Assembly: GCA_026874595.1 (NCBI GenBank)
Contig: CM049314.1
Location: 12,018,729-12,082,728 of the forward strand
Reading direction: 5' to 3'
Origin: Sipunculus nudus
Taxonomy: Eukaryota > Annelida > Sipuncula > Golfingiida > Sipunculidae
DNA length: 64,000 nt
Shown piece by piece: positions 11,301 through 23,179 of the stretch (the stretch's first letter is position 1; each line of letters begins with the position of its first letter). The notes under the pieces are model-generated. The model was not told where the DNA came from and did not search any database. It saw only the letters and a program-made list of their open reading frames with translations. The translations under genes and the position numbers were made by a program.

Positions 11301-13905
11301 GTGAATTATTGAAAAAAATTGCTTCACTTAAACTCACTGTAAGTTTTTGCCGTGTCCTCTTCCTTTTCAGAAGCGGATACTGGAATTATTATTACAGTTA
11401 TGGTTAAAAAGGAAATAAAAACATGACTGGTTTGTATGCACTTCAAAAAACATAATGCTGCTCGCCTTTTCTCAGATACAAGATGAATCTGCTGGAAACG
11501 ATGAACTGATAAGGTAAACATAATTTAAATCTGAAGCTCAAATGAAATTGTTTTATTAAAAAAAAAAGAGGAATTATGACTGATGGTAGAAAGAAATTTT
11601 GGTAATATGAGTATAGCTGAATATTATATCCATCCAGAACATTGGGTCATGATTAACACATGATAAAACTACATCATGCAGGCGTCACTATTGCGGATTG
11701 TATTCAAGGATTTATAACTGCCTTACACCAAACAATATCTTTATGCAAAGCTCTTTCATATGCAAAACGAAACCTAAAAAAAACACCTAATATACACAGG
11801 ATAGCTTTAAAATATCTTGCTTTTGTATCCAGTGCTAGACAACACAAAAAGGGAAAGACTGTATTTTCATTATAAGGGAAAGGTTTGGAGCACAATACGA
11901 AAACAATTGAAAGGAAAGACACAACATTCTTAATTTTACGTTATTTTATATATTTAAATTGGGATATATGAAAGATGAGTTTAAAATATGGAGATAAATC
12001 AAATTAAAAGTAGGAACATCAATGCCAGGTATAAATCATTAAAATCAGAAACTCAAAGCACTAGGAGGAAATAGCCTAAAATAACACGAAATATGCTGCA
12101 GTTAGTCATTTCGTTAACAGAAGGGCTTTAGATTATATGTAAACGAGTAGTAGAGTTATTAAATGTTTGTCACATATGCCGAAACAGCAACAAATAATGT
12201 ATTAACGTAATGGTCCCTGTTTGTTTGAAAGTTTCAAAACAGATGGTTTAGGCGTTTACTAGGTAACGCACGACACAAGATGACTATCACATCTTTTAAA
12301 ATGGGTCAGATTATTTAAAACGTGAAAAATAGCTTATTGAAGAATACTTACAAGATCCGTAACTAACTTGGGAAAGACAGAGCAATGCGAGGACGGCTGA
12401 AATAAATAAAAAAAAATGAGTGACTATTTGAACTTACGTCACATAACTTATGATATCCTCTATTCTCCGTTTGTCACTTTCTGCGGCGTTTATCGTACAC
12501 TGGCATGTTTTATTAAGTCATACAGTGTTACCCGAAAAGATAGCGAGACCTCACTGTCCCCTGACAATATTGTATATATTCATTTATATATTAATATATT
12601 TAAACTACTGAACTATTCTGGCTATGTAATACTGCAGGCCGCCACAGGGAAGTTTCAATTGTAAATTCAATGTGTACATATAGTGCGCTGGTCTCAGAAA
12701 TGTACCATTCTGTATTTACATTTTAGACATAGGGGAAAAGTGTCATCCGAAAAAGCGTTCCTTTATGATTTTAGTATAAACCTGTACAAGCCAGTTTTGA
12801 ATATCTTATCTACGTAGGGACTTGGCGAGTATACCATATAGTGTGTTTTCATTGTTATCCTTTGTGACGTAGCATCAATTTATTTTCGAGATTAAGGCTC
12901 CCTTACTGGAGTCAGGAATGAGCCGGTTGAGCGAATTACCTCTTTGTTAGATTCGCAACAAACTGCTCAGAAGACAAAGTATCAGCTTTCGAGCATACCG
13001 CAGTCGATATTTATACATTCATGTACTTACATAGATTACAGCATGTTATGTATGTCATTATGCACCTGTTTAGGTAACATGCCGAATCCTCACCGCGTGT
13101 GACCAAGCATGTAACATATGTTAACATATGTATACGTGCATAGGTACATATGGATCAATATTTAGTGACATTTTAATTTATCTAAAATTGTTAAGTTTTG
13201 TATATGCTTTTCAAACCGAAAGGGTACTATTAAAATCCTAATTATTTTGCAAAAGGAAGCATAGGTCAAACAGAACCATGCACGCCATTCACGCCTTTGT
13301 TTGGGCATTGACAATGAACCACCAGGAAAGCAGTTGGGTGATCTGATTGGTCGATTTGAGTTGATGTGTGTTCTGGAATCGATTCTCCCCTTTAGGATGA
13401 TCACTTGGTGCTTGGTATGTATATCCTATCTTGCAAAGCCCATGAAATGAAGAAGGCCGTGAAACATGCAAGAATATTTTTCTTTCTTTGCAAGTAAAGC
13501 ATTTATGGCCCCTAGAGATATTCTGGTTTTGTTTTTCATAAGAGATTATGTAATTGTATTTGTATAAATATGTCAAAACACTTTGCTTATAACCTACTTT
13601 CATTGCTGGATCCCTCCATACTTATATAGTTTCCATAATACAGCTGACCGTCAATGTGACATCATCTTTTTTTTATTTTGTTTTCTTCCTTGGTGATCGT
13701 TTCTATATTCTCTTTATAGTAATATATTTTATTTTATTATCATATATTTTAGATGACTGGCAGAGTTACCTGACGGTGAGTATGATAGTGCTTCTCACTA
13801 AAATAATTGGCTATATAGTAAGTCTGTTAAAAAGCACAACTTTCTTGGCAGAAAAAATGACAAATCAGAATCATACTCACCTATTGCCATACTTGCTTCT
13901 TTCAT
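8128..13905 (-). CDS. triple C1q-domain secreted protein, gene 1 (five exons)
   Basis: Exons 13905-13881, 12396-12352, 11379-11338, 10275-9311 and 8331-8128 join in frame (1281 nt, 426 aa). The order is signal peptide (about 1-22, hydrophobic core VLALLCL), short acidic linker, then three tandem C1q folds at about 39-165, 171-294 and 299-426, with no collagen. The second C1q is the most canonical (AFSVARTT start, ITYNQGNAW, AYFFSFSVG, SGFHY end). C1q folds trimerise and bind varied ligands; collagen-less secreted forms are greatly expanded in bivalves as recognition molecules. All splice sites are GT-AG and the phases match paralogue gene 2. Initiator exon and signal sequence were found by comparing the two copies. 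Ligand unknown. Confidence 0.85.
8332..9310 (-). other. C1q gene 1 intron 4
   Basis: Non-coding. It holds an AT-rich AATAAT-type simple repeat at about 8338-8436; nothing else recognised. Confidence 0.7.
9311..10275 (-). CDS. C1q gene 1, exon 4 (C1q-1, C1q-2, start of C1q-3)
   Basis: A 965-nt exon between acceptor CCTGTTACAG (phase 1) and donor CAG|GTAAAT (phase 0). The frame runs slightly past both ends into intron: an ATG upstream lies in the polypyrimidine tract of the acceptor and is not the start. Exon length is identical in gene 2 (19647-20611). Confidence 0.9.
10390..10806 (+). mobile_element. Helitron-like non-autonomous element, copy 2
   Basis: Sister of 6198-6617, same orientation, inserted in intron 3 of C1q gene 1 about 115 bp from exon 4. 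The hairpin is at 10760-10792 and the CTAG end at 10803-10806. It differs from copy 1 by point changes and small indels. The equivalent intron of C1q gene 2 (20612-21069) lacks it, so it arrived after the gene duplication or was lost there. Confidence 0.5.
11338..11379 (-). CDS. C1q gene 1, exon 3 (42-nt acidic linker)
   Basis: A mini-exon between acceptor AATTCCAG and donor ACA|GTGAGT, phase 1 on both sides. It encodes a short Glu/Lys-rich linker (ASEKEEDTAKTY). Gene 2 has a 45-nt equivalent with one extra Glu codon, supporting it as real. Confidence 0.8.
12352..12396 (-). CDS. C1q gene 1, exon 2 (signal-peptide core)
   Basis: A 45-nt exon between acceptor TTTATTTCAG and donor T|GTAAGT, phase 1 on both sides. 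It encodes VLALLCLSQVSYGS, the hydrophobic core and likely cleavage region of the signal peptide. Exon length is conserved in gene 2. Confidence 0.8.
12397..13880 (-). other. C1q gene 1 intron 1
   Basis: AT-rich, no domain in any frame. Frames on both strands up to about 100 codons are present but featureless and not conserved in gene 2. Confidence 0.6.
13881..13905 (-). CDS. C1q gene 1, exon 1 (initiator)
   Basis: ATG followed by 22 nt (MKEASMAI) up to donor ATAG|GTGAGT, phase 1. Joined to exon 2 it gives a standard signal peptide. Gene 2 has an equivalent of exactly the same length (MQEAGVLS) at 23179-23155, and the preceding 5' untranslated bases also align (CACCTGGAT / CACTTAGAC, CTGCAG). 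Confidence 0.7.
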
Positions 13906-15954
13906 CTTGGAATTTATAAGTGACTGCAGCACATGAAAGGCTTTTGTATCCAGGTGCGTTTCAATATCTATGGCTTATAAAACATACCTAGAGGTGGTTA
14001 TCTATTATCGACACACCTGTTCGAGTAACAAGTACTCAGTGCACCAAAAAATTAGTGTTCTAACCAAACAAACATAATAATACATTTATATGTTAAAGCT
14101 GTACCAATAACACTTTAAGAAAATGCATGAAGTGTTCTTTTACACAACAAGGTAGTTTTATTAATGGATCATGGGATAAGTTCACTAAATTATTTGTAGG
14201 ATAAATTCACACTGTAACTAAGGGTTTTCGTACCGACTGATTAAGGTACATGTTGTGTTATTATATTGAGACTCCATGGACGTAAAAGAGGTATTTAGAA
14301 TAAACCTGTCACAGGACAGCGTTCGCGATGGCATGTCAGACGGGTTTCCCTGTCACAATAGAATCGCACGAAATTCCAGTTTTCCTTAATTAAATAGTAT
14401 TAAAATGCAGGGACATATTATCTGTTCACTAACTGCGAATTTGTGGCACTTTGTACTGGAGAACATTCGGTTATGTCGCACTCGGTGGACATTCGAAGAG
14501 CTTTTAAAGTTTATGCCAAGTACGTGTCCAATACATGACCCGTGGGAGGAGGGAGTGGGGAACTGGGATTACTATAATGCCTTTGATATATTTCAAAGAA
14601 GATGTACGTTTTACATACGGGATTGCTATCATGACACCTGTAGTATTCACATAACCGCAGTCAACTCTGAGCGCACATGTTCATCTGATCGTTCAAACTG
14701 TAATCAAAGTTTGGATTATTGAAGAGATTGCACACCATCTGATATTCTGAGCAAATTTTTATAACGTTCTAATGAATAAATAATGAGTTAATGAAATGAA
14801 GGTGAAATTATCTGATTGGTAAAGTCATTTTGGATACAACTAGTAGCTAGGTATAGAGTGAATGTAATGATGGTGATTATGGGTACTTCCCCATCATATG
14901 ATTACGAGTACGATTACAATTTTATATGAAACTGAAGAAGTCGATCACGATGGCGATAACGTTGAAACATAGTAATAATTGCAATCATGATTAAAAGTCT
15001 TAAAACACACAAGAATTACGTACTTGGCTTTGTACAAATGAAAGCAAATTTAAAATAGAATACAACCCAAGCGGACATTCAAGAAGTTCTTCATTACTAA
15101 ATGTCAAGAGATAAAGGTTAAACATTATTCAGAGAATATTTAATATATTATAAGACTCTTTTCAGTGGCCAATTGTGAGACAAAGTCATTATGAAGGGAA
15201 ATACAATTTAAGCAACTATAGACGTACAGACCACCATGCTGGGTTAACTTTTATCATGGCAGACCATGTAAATCATAAGCTAATGAAACAGTTATATCAT
15301 GCACGTCTTAAGCCGTGAAACCTGGACAGGGGATGCGGATTGATGGATGTATCAGAATTGGGAATGGAAAGCCAAGTTTGAAGCGATAAGGAAACTGGCG
15401 CTATAAACATTCCTTTACTACACGCACCTGATTAATTCGAGAGGAAAGTAAAATTGAAAATACTAAAAAAAACTATAAAACACTGATAGGGGGCTTAGCT
15501 CCGCAAATATCTGTAGTATCACTGGCAGATAACACAATTTGAAGCAAGTTTTTGCTCCTATATGTGATAGATTATGACTTCAACGCGGTGACGTCATCGC
15601 TGCACTACACTTACATTATGACGCCGTCATGTTGACGATGTCCTTTCCGATAAGGCTGTCGATCTGTTTTCCTACTGCATGTACAAACAATAACAATCAG
15701 TTAATCACTGAGTTCTAAATGAATTTGCAAAAATAAAATAGCCATGTTTTGAGTAATAAGTTTCAGGCCGATCGGTCATTTATTGGAAATGCATGGATAA
15801 AACAAGTAACCCATTAGCCATGACGCTCAGCTGAACTTGACATACCAGTGACACAAGCATTAATTATTCATATTATGATTTGGTTAAAAATAGTTGATGA
15901 GGAGCTTTGAACAATCGGTGTTCCTTTTGCCCAAAGTTCCTAGAAATAGATACA
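13906..15954. other. intergenic stretch between C1q gene 1 and repeat block
   Basis: Contains the promoter side of C1q gene 1 and one 105-codon frame at 14405-14722 (listed separately). Nothing else recognised. Confidence 0.5.
14405..14722 (+). CDS. hypothetical 105-aa Cys-rich frame
   Basis: ATG-initiated frame of 105 codons with nine cysteines, several aromatic residues and no signal peptide or known domain. No splice sites or paralogue support it. It is the longest isolated frame in this intergenic stretch but may be fortuitous. Function unknown. Confidence 0.15.
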   Translation: MQGHIICSLTANLWHFVLENIRLCRTRWTFEELLKFMPSTCPIHDPWEEGVGNWDYYNAFDIFQRRCTFYIRDCYHDTCSIHITAVNSERTCSSDRSNCNQSLDY

Positions 15955-18145
15955 GTGACCATATTTAGGGTTTCAAAGTAGATTTTACCAGAAACGTTCT
16001 ATAGGAGTGTTATTTTTTCACACAGCTCACAGAATATAGGTCACAGTGAGGTGATTTTTGGTTTCCAAGTAATTATTAAAGGAACCATCCTTGAACAAAT
16101 AAGAAGTTTCTGTTCCAACTGAACTTATGTTACGGATCCTTATAACAACAGATCACGTATTCGTGACGAGCATAAATTTTGTTACACTAGGATTTTGAAA
16201 CACTAGGAAGCGTGAAATGTTTAGGGAAATGAATAAAGAAGTTAGTGTTTTTTTTGTTAATATATAATTATAATTTATTCTTAAAACAATCCTAGCATTA
16301 CAATACACTGAATCAATACAATTACATAGTAAAACAATAAAAATGTAAAGTACCAGAGTGTCCGGATCTTAGGCTCTGATTATCGATACCACCACTGTCA
16401 CAGCTCAACAAGTCCTTTAAATCATATAATCCAGATGATTAGTTCACTTAAATCTTCTCTGAGGATAATAGTCAAAAGTAATCTCAGAATCAATCTGTTG
16501 TATTCAAAAAGTGAAGTCTTGACAATAATCCCAAAGGCAAAATGAAGACTGTATAAAATCCGTTACAAATTTCGAAGAATATCTATAAATTCTGCAATTA
16601 TCGGAAAGGTCCACAAACTGACTCACACTTTTCCGTGTCCGCTTGATTTTTTCTTTCTCTCCCTCTCGGCTCTAAATACAGCCTCTATTTATATTTTTTT
16701 ATATAAAAAAAAAAATACTGGAAAATGTAAAAGCCCAAAGAACAATACACACATTACAGGAACAGACTTGAAACATCTAGCACAAAGAACACCGTGTTTA
16801 TACACTTCAGACCCAACACGTGGGCCGGAAAAAGTCGCACGTCTCCCATGGCAACGAACTATGCTTGCGCTACACAGACACATGCAAGACTCCTGTGCAC
16901 AATAAACCAGGGTCCGCCCAACACGAACCAGAATGTCAACAGCGCACAATAAAAGAGACACCTGTAACACTAATCATGCAAATTATTTCTTATAGGTACT
17001 TAAATCATAATCTTTTTCATATCTTGTAGAATATAGGTTCCAGTGACTTTATTTGACATGTGCAAGGAGACTACAATGATGTGCCCGGAACCTCCCTGTA
17101 TGCTACGATTGAAGATTCTATACCTACGGATACAACAGTTATGGTTTGTGTCCTGTTAACGGCAAGACTGCTTTATTTGATCTCCAAAATAGGAAAAAAA
17201 AATGTACAAATCAGAAAAAAATAAAGGTGTAATCATGCCAATCAATCTGTCAGTTGTTCTGATGCTGGAGCTCTTGTATCAAATATTTAATTATTCTGCG
17301 GTGCAATAACTGGTTCCATAACTCAGAGAATATTGGTCGCAGTGACCTACTTTCAGGTGTCCCAAGAGATATTTAAGGACCTTCCTGAATGTCAAGTAAG
17401 AAAATTCTAGGTCCAACGGTAGTGCATTGTGACTTGTCTGTCTGGGTTATTAAAATAATGTTTTTTGGTCAGTAGCTTGCAGAATATTGGTCACCGTAGA
17501 CAAATTTAAGTTTTCCATGGAGATGTGCCCAAAACTTCACTGGATTTAACGGTAGAAGATTCTAGGGTTAGCGGATACAATTTGTGCCCATCTGACATTC
17601 AGGGTGCTGAAAATTATGTTTTTTTGCCAGTTTTTTTTTGCAAAATATGGGTCACCAAAACTTAATTTAAGATTAACTCAGGATCTCCTTGAATGTACAG
17701 TTTGAAGTTTCTAGGATCAACAGTTACGGTTTTTGCCTTATCAACAACCAGACTGGTTCATTTAAATGTTTCAAAATAAAGAAGAAATGCGTAAAAATAT
17801 GAATAAAATACAGGTGTTGCTACCAGTCATCTGTTGAAATGCTCCATGATTAATATTAATGGAAAGAATTATAGCAATCAATGCATTAGTTATTCAGATA
17901 GTTGAGCTTTTGTATCATATTTTTAATTATTTGGGTGGGGGGGGGGGTAATTAATTATTCTGGGAGCCCCATAGCTAAGAGGATATAGGCCGCAGTGTCC
18001 TAACTGCAGATTTCAATGGAGACTTTAATTACTCCATGAATATTCATTTAGAATTTGGGTCTAGTGATTACGATTTTGTGCCTTGTGAACGGCCGGCTGG
18101 GTGGACGGACGAAGGACAAGGCGCGATCGCTAAAGACTTAGATAA
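15955..18145. repeat. degenerate tandem repeat, about 150-300 bp units
   Basis: At least six diverged units share the order AGAATAT-GGTCACAGTGAC, a poly-T-rich segment, AAGATTCTAGGTCCAACGG, and in some units GACTG plus GACGGACGAAGG. They lie near 15955-16190, 17020-17240, 17310-17460, 17465-17620, 17630-17780 and 17960-18145. Related single units occur at 40050-40280 and 56540-56680. Non-coding; class of element unknown. Confidence 0.6.
16191..17019. other. unrelated insert within the tandem repeat
   Basis: About 830 bp interrupt the repeat series between its first and second units. It holds AT-rich sequence and a GC-richer part (16790-16960) with a 93-codon minus frame lacking any domain. 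It may be an inserted element, but no terminal repeats were found. Confidence 0.35.
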
Positions 18146-18445
18146 AGGGTTGACGGGACATAAAAGCAGCTATGGGATACATTTGAACTGAAAAAATCCA
18201 GTGCTTGAATATACCCCTCCTTTCTCCACATAACATTTATATTTTTAACACACTCGTACTATTTGAGGCTGGTCCTCTCTGTCTCCCCCCCCCCCACCCT
18301 TGTCTCTCTCTCTCTCTGCATGTGTGTGCAACTACCTCCTAGACAAGAATTTTTGTGTTATGACCATATATTTCAGACGAAAACTTTATTTTGGACCAAA
18401 ATAATTAGGTATCTGAGGAAGTCTTACAATTATGTCAAATTCCAC

Positions 18446-18451
18446 TTTATT
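18446..18451 (-). terminator. polyadenylation signal of C1q gene 2
   Basis: AATAAA on the minus strand about 25 nt past the stop, matching the position in gene 1. Confidence 0.7.
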
Positions 18452-18475
18452 AGAAAGAAAATGCTGACCGTTTGA

Positions 18476-18679
18476 TCAAGGATGTAAATAGAACCCAGAG
18501 AAGCTTGTCTGAGCGTTGGCGTTACTGTACAGCGTAAAGCCTAGTGGTACAAGTATCCACAAGGTGTCGTTCTGCTCGCATTCTATCTGCAGGGACCGAG
18601 ACAGTGTGTCTGTCCCTGGGTGGCTCACATCATTCCTGATGATCTCAGCATAAGGGTTGTTGTTGTGCATGAGAGTCAT
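18476..18679 (-). CDS. C1q gene 2, exon 5 (end of third C1q domain)
   Basis: 204 nt after a CATCTAG-type acceptor, phase 0. It encodes 67 residues ending SFSGFYLHP, differing from gene 1 at few positions (for example IIRND for INRND and LQIECEQND for VQIECEEND). Confidence 0.9.
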   Translation of the reverse strand: MTLMHNNNPYAEIIRNDVSHPGTDTLSRSLQIECEQNDTLWILVPLGFTLYSNANAQTSFSGFYLHP

Positions 18680-21600
18680 CTAGAAGATAATAATAATGAC
18701 AAATATCATTATAATAACAACATAAATAACAAAATAAATCCTTATGATTTCCACATTAAAATAATTTTATAGCCACAATGGTGCAATGAGGATAAATAAA
18801 ATATCAAGCTCAATTAAAATTTCAGTCTATTAAAAATAATACTCATATAATAATCTTAATAATTTAATATCTCTAAAATAATGAAGAAATATACAAAATA
18901 TACAATATTTTGGTGTATTAATTCGTCCTTTTAACTATTATTACAATTCTTAATTTAACATATCTGCTTTGCTTTGCATAAAATTATCTTTGATTTCAAA
19001 ACGGTTTTGATAATATAATAATGTATATGAATTTTTATAAAAAAAAAATATTAAAATTAGTGCGGCAGCTGAAGCATGTTCTTTACCAGAATCGATCAAA
19101 ATTGTTCAGGAAGTATTGTGCACAGAATACGTCTGGCCCTTTAACCATATATGCCAACACTTCGCCCTCTTGTGGCCAACACCTATATTTTAAATAGGGG
19201 CGCAAAAGTATAGCACATCACCTATCTGAACATAATCATTCTATAAGCCAATTCCTCAAATCTGACTTGCCGATAGTCTATGAATAGGGAAACTGTTCAA
19301 CTGAAATGCTATGGTTGTAGCTTTCTTAAAAACATAAATTTGTTACCGTGGCAATCTCGGTTAATATGCACAGGTGCTAATATTTGAATGGTCATTACTC
19401 TTGTGAAAATATATGTGTACCAGTTTGGCAATCATTTGCCAAATCTGTCTTTTTATACAATATACAAAAAAAAATCAATTATTACCAAATGCATATATCT
19501 AGATATAACTGATACAGTGAAGTGCATATTTTTACAGCCACGTTAACATAAGAAGATACAAATTTGTAGGGCAATGGTATCCTGGTGAAATGTTCTCCAA
19601 ACTTTTGCGCGATTCTGGTGCTTGGCCATTGTAGTTAATAACATACCTGGACTTCATCATACGCTTGGACACCGGCGCTTATATGGACAAAATAAACACC
19701 TGAGACCGCACATGTAATTCTGTTGTTAGCCCACATGCCACCAATATTCACTAGAACCTGGTTAAATGACGCAGGAGCGAGTCCTCCGTTGATGCTGGTT
19801 GTGCTGTACAGACCCCATGCATACTGCATGCCATGGCTAGTGTCGTAATGGAAGCCTGAGAAGCTAGTTAACATATTTCCATCCGAAAAGCCACCAGTGG
19901 ACGAGGCACTGATCGTGACGACTTGGTTAACACTTAGGGGCAGCATGACGCTCCTGCTCATTGTGTCGTTTCTGAAATCCCTCCCAACCGAACGCTCAAT
20001 ACCTAGAATTTTGCTGTTACCAAGCATGAAACTGGTAGTGGTGGTTCCGTTGGCATGTAACCCGACAGAAAACGAAAAGAAATATGTTCCTGTGGCACGA
20101 GCACGAAACTGGTTCATTGCTGCATCCCACCCGTTTCCTTCGTTATAGATAACAGTGTCGTAGGTGATTTTTCCTGAAACGTGTGGAGTTGTGCGCGCGA
20201 CGCTGAATGCTGTTGTTATGCCAACTGTGCCGGAAAGCGCTGCGGTGCCCCATGACGTTATTAATCCTGTCGGCGTGCTGTAAAGATTACCGCCGCTAGC
20301 TATACTGGCAAGTTGGTTTGATTCCAAATAGACCAGCATATCGCGGCCTACCGTGTCAGTTCCTACAAGTCCAGCCTGGTCGCGGTAAAGACTGAAGCGA
20401 GCTGCTGAGTTAATGGCGAAAATGTAATTTAATGCAATGTTGCCATAGGTTCCAGCGCTCAGGCTGATCAGATACAAGCCACTAACAAGTATCCGCACCT
20501 GGTTTGCGGCTTCGTCATAGTTTCCACCATAGTTTAAAAGGACCAGGTCAAAGTTGACAGGAAACTGCTGGCCTGTGTGTTCGTAGATGTTTGCTGCAAA
20601 ACAGGCGACCCCTGAAATAAAAGGAAACTACTTGCATTTCTGAAATTATACTGAATTATAACTGAATATCTTTTGCAAAGTCCGACAATGTATTTGTGTG
20701 TTCGTTTTTGCAATTGATCATCATTTATGACACTCTTCCAGGAATTGAAATATCGTGAACTATTAGAGTGATGACAGAAAGTAAAACCTTTAAGTTTATT
20801 TATTATCTATTTTATATTAATATCATTTATATGATAATGCGTTTTGCATTAAGACTTATTCCGACTCACAAGCAGATATATTCATTGATATAATAAACAT
20901 CTGCTTCTCTTGTATTTGTAACATCTGTTTGCCATAAATGATCAAACTGATAAAATGAAACAAGCATTAATATATGTTTCTGCAGACACTCCCCGTATTT
21001 ATAACAACACAACGATATTAACAACAATAATAAACAAATAAATAAATGAAAGGGTACATATCCACTAACTGTAAGTTTTCGTTGTGTCCTCCTCCTCCTG
21101 TCTAGAGGCAGTTACTGTAATGAATAAAAAGCATTTTATTATATAATGAGAAATGATCGTATGCTTCACTATGCATACATAAAAAAAAGGTATACACTAT
21201 AAACGTTGTCATGGAATTATTGCAGAAACGAATGAAGTCGGCCACGAGAAAGGACGTACAGATAAATACAAGATCAGCCTAAGTTTAATCAAACGTACTT
21301 ATATTATTAAACATACACACAGAGATAAAAAATCAAGATCGGATGGAAATGGTGCAGTATTTCAGGAGACATGATTTAGCTGTCCAATGCCTCTTTCCAT
21401 GGCCTGACTATTGCAAATTATGATAAACAATATCTTTATCCCGGAGCTCATTTATTAAGATACAGAAATTTATAACCATCAAATGAAAATAAAGAGGACA
21501 CTTAAAACAACTTTCTATAGTTTTAAGAATCCACTCTAAGACACAATAAAAAAAGGGAAGATAACTGCTAAAAGCAGATCAGCAAAAAAAAAACTTTCAT

Positions 21601-23179
21601 GGTAAAAGCGAGAATCGACCTGAGGAAAAACACTGTCGAAGTTTGGTAAACTATGTCATAGTTAAATTATTATTGAAGAAACAGAAGAAATTTACATTAA
21701 ATTGAATAAAGTAGAACAGCTGCTCAAAAGTTTGGCTGAACAGGTGGGTACAACAAAAGGTACTTACATATTGAAACGTACATTTTCGTTTGAATGATAG
21801 CAAATATGAATTAATGCTTTTCACTGACCAAGCACAAACAAGGTAAAAGACAAAAATGTATAACGATCTACACATAAAGTCATGACACTGATATATGATA
21901 TAGGGATGGTTGACAGTCTCACAAAAAAATCGTGGAAGATGTCAGTTAATTTGAAAAGTGTGCAAACTCAAAACGTAACACTCACATGATCCACCGTGGA
22001 CCCCAGAAAGACATAGCAATGCCAGGAAGACTGAAATAATAATAAAAAAAATGAAAATATGTGTAGAAAAAATGCCTGCACTGATTTAATCTTAATGTGT
22101 TATTGATGCGATTATCCTGCATCGATGTGTTATATTCACTCACGCAATGTACTGTCTAAACTATTGGCAGCTCTCATCTGTATTAAAAACTACATATTTA
22201 CGGGATGTTGTTTGCTTGCCGCCTCAATGATGTTTTAGTAAAACATTTAGGCCATTATGGGGTTTTTCATAATGATGGGCATTTATATATAGAAGATATA
22301 CCTATCTGTATAGCAAATCTTCTAGCCCTCGTTTTGAGCTGCTTCATTGTCTGAAACTTTGGTCTTTTCTATGCCAGCCAGCCTTCTCAAGTATAAACTT
22401 ACCGTGTTAATTCAACTGTCTGCCATCTTTGACTCATGTTATATCCATGTACTCTGATGGGATTTGGATTAATTTAATGAAACTATCTTAGCAACATCTC
22501 ATGACATAATTCAAGTTAGAAATGGATCGAGTACCCGATTGGCAGACTGGACTCAAAACTCCAAGAGCATCTAATCAGTCATCATACATGCTAACCGTCT
22601 ACACATTAATCTGTCCGTATAGAATTTAGATAGATAGATGGATAGAAATTTGTTTAATGCAGACTCATGGTCCATATGCATACATGTATGAGTCAAAATA
22701 CACATAATATGCATGCACATGAAAGTAATATGAACACATATTTTAATATGAACACATATTATTGCAAACTCTCCGAGGTCAAGCTTTTTAAATTCTTAAT
22801 TCTGTATTAGGAAAAATTATATTCAGGGTATAAAGGCTTTAAATCCCATATTCATTTCATTTCAAAAGTCCTCTAGGGTTCCTAAATGTGTATGTATATT
22901 TACAATGGCAACGTTGGAAGTTTACATAATTATGTTTGCAATATATTGCATAAAATTGTCATCTTGTCTTTATTCTCCTAGATCAAGTTATGTATTACTA
23001 GCATTTTGTCTTACCTTAGTTTAATTTTACGTGGTTATCATGTGGTTATAGAGAATGCTCTGTCGCTTAACAAACCAACAGAGACATCTACTAATTACAG
23101 TTTGTCAAATTTCTTTTAAGGGAAGACTAATTAACCATTTGGAATTACACATACCTGAAAGTACACCTGCCTCCTGCAT
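18476..23179 (-). CDS. triple C1q-domain secreted protein, gene 2 (five exons)
   Basis: Exons 23179-23155, 22030-21986, 21114-21070, 20611-19647 and 18679-18476 join in frame (1284 nt, 427 aa). The architecture is the same as gene 1: signal peptide (core VFLALLCLSG), acidic linker (RQEEEDTTKTY), three C1q domains, no collagen or transmembrane segment. Exon lengths equal gene 1 except for one extra codon in the linker. Differences from gene 1 concentrate in the signal peptide and in part of C1q-2 (near ITYDTVIYNEGNGWDAAMNQ), while C1q-3 is nearly unchanged. Introns are largely diverged. Both genes look intact, so they are a tandem pair about 10.3 kb apart. Probably a haemolymph lectin-like protein; ligand unknown. 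Confidence 0.85.
19647..20611 (-). CDS. C1q gene 2, exon 4 (C1q-1, C1q-2, start of C1q-3)
   Basis: 965 nt between acceptor TTTTATTTCAG and donor CAG|GTATGT. Open throughout; the coding segment continues upstream of the internal Met near 20498 as GVACFAANIYEHTGQQ, which shows that this Met is not the start. Confidence 0.9.
21070..21114 (-). CDS. C1q gene 2, exon 3 (45-nt acidic linker)
   Basis: Acceptor TTCATTACAG, donor ACA|GTTAGT, phase 1 on both sides. Encodes TASRQEEEDTTKTY. Confidence 0.8.
21986..22030 (-). CDS. C1q gene 2, exon 2 (signal-peptide core)
   Basis: Acceptor TTATTTCAG, donor T|GTGAGT, phase 1. Encodes FLALLCLSGVHGGS. Confidence 0.8.
22031..23154 (-). other. C1q gene 2 intron 1
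   Basis: Non-coding. Contains a GATA-type short run near 22628 and a short tandem duplication of ATGAACACATATT near 22729-22763. Confidence 0.6.
23155..23179 (-). CDS. C1q gene 2, exon 1 (initiator)
   Basis: ATG plus 22 nt (MQEAGVLS) to donor TCAG|GTATGT, phase 1. A different frame over the same bases reads LTCPAGTYIV, but it does not join in phase with the next exon. Confidence 0.7.

Noticed and set aside
14405-14722. Confident gene call for the 105-aa Cys-rich frame
   Set aside because: No homology, splice or paralogue support; kept only as a low-confidence entry.
16689-16970. 93-codon Cys-rich minus frame
   Set aside because: It lies in an apparently inserted segment, ends in a low-complexity tract and has no recognisable fold.
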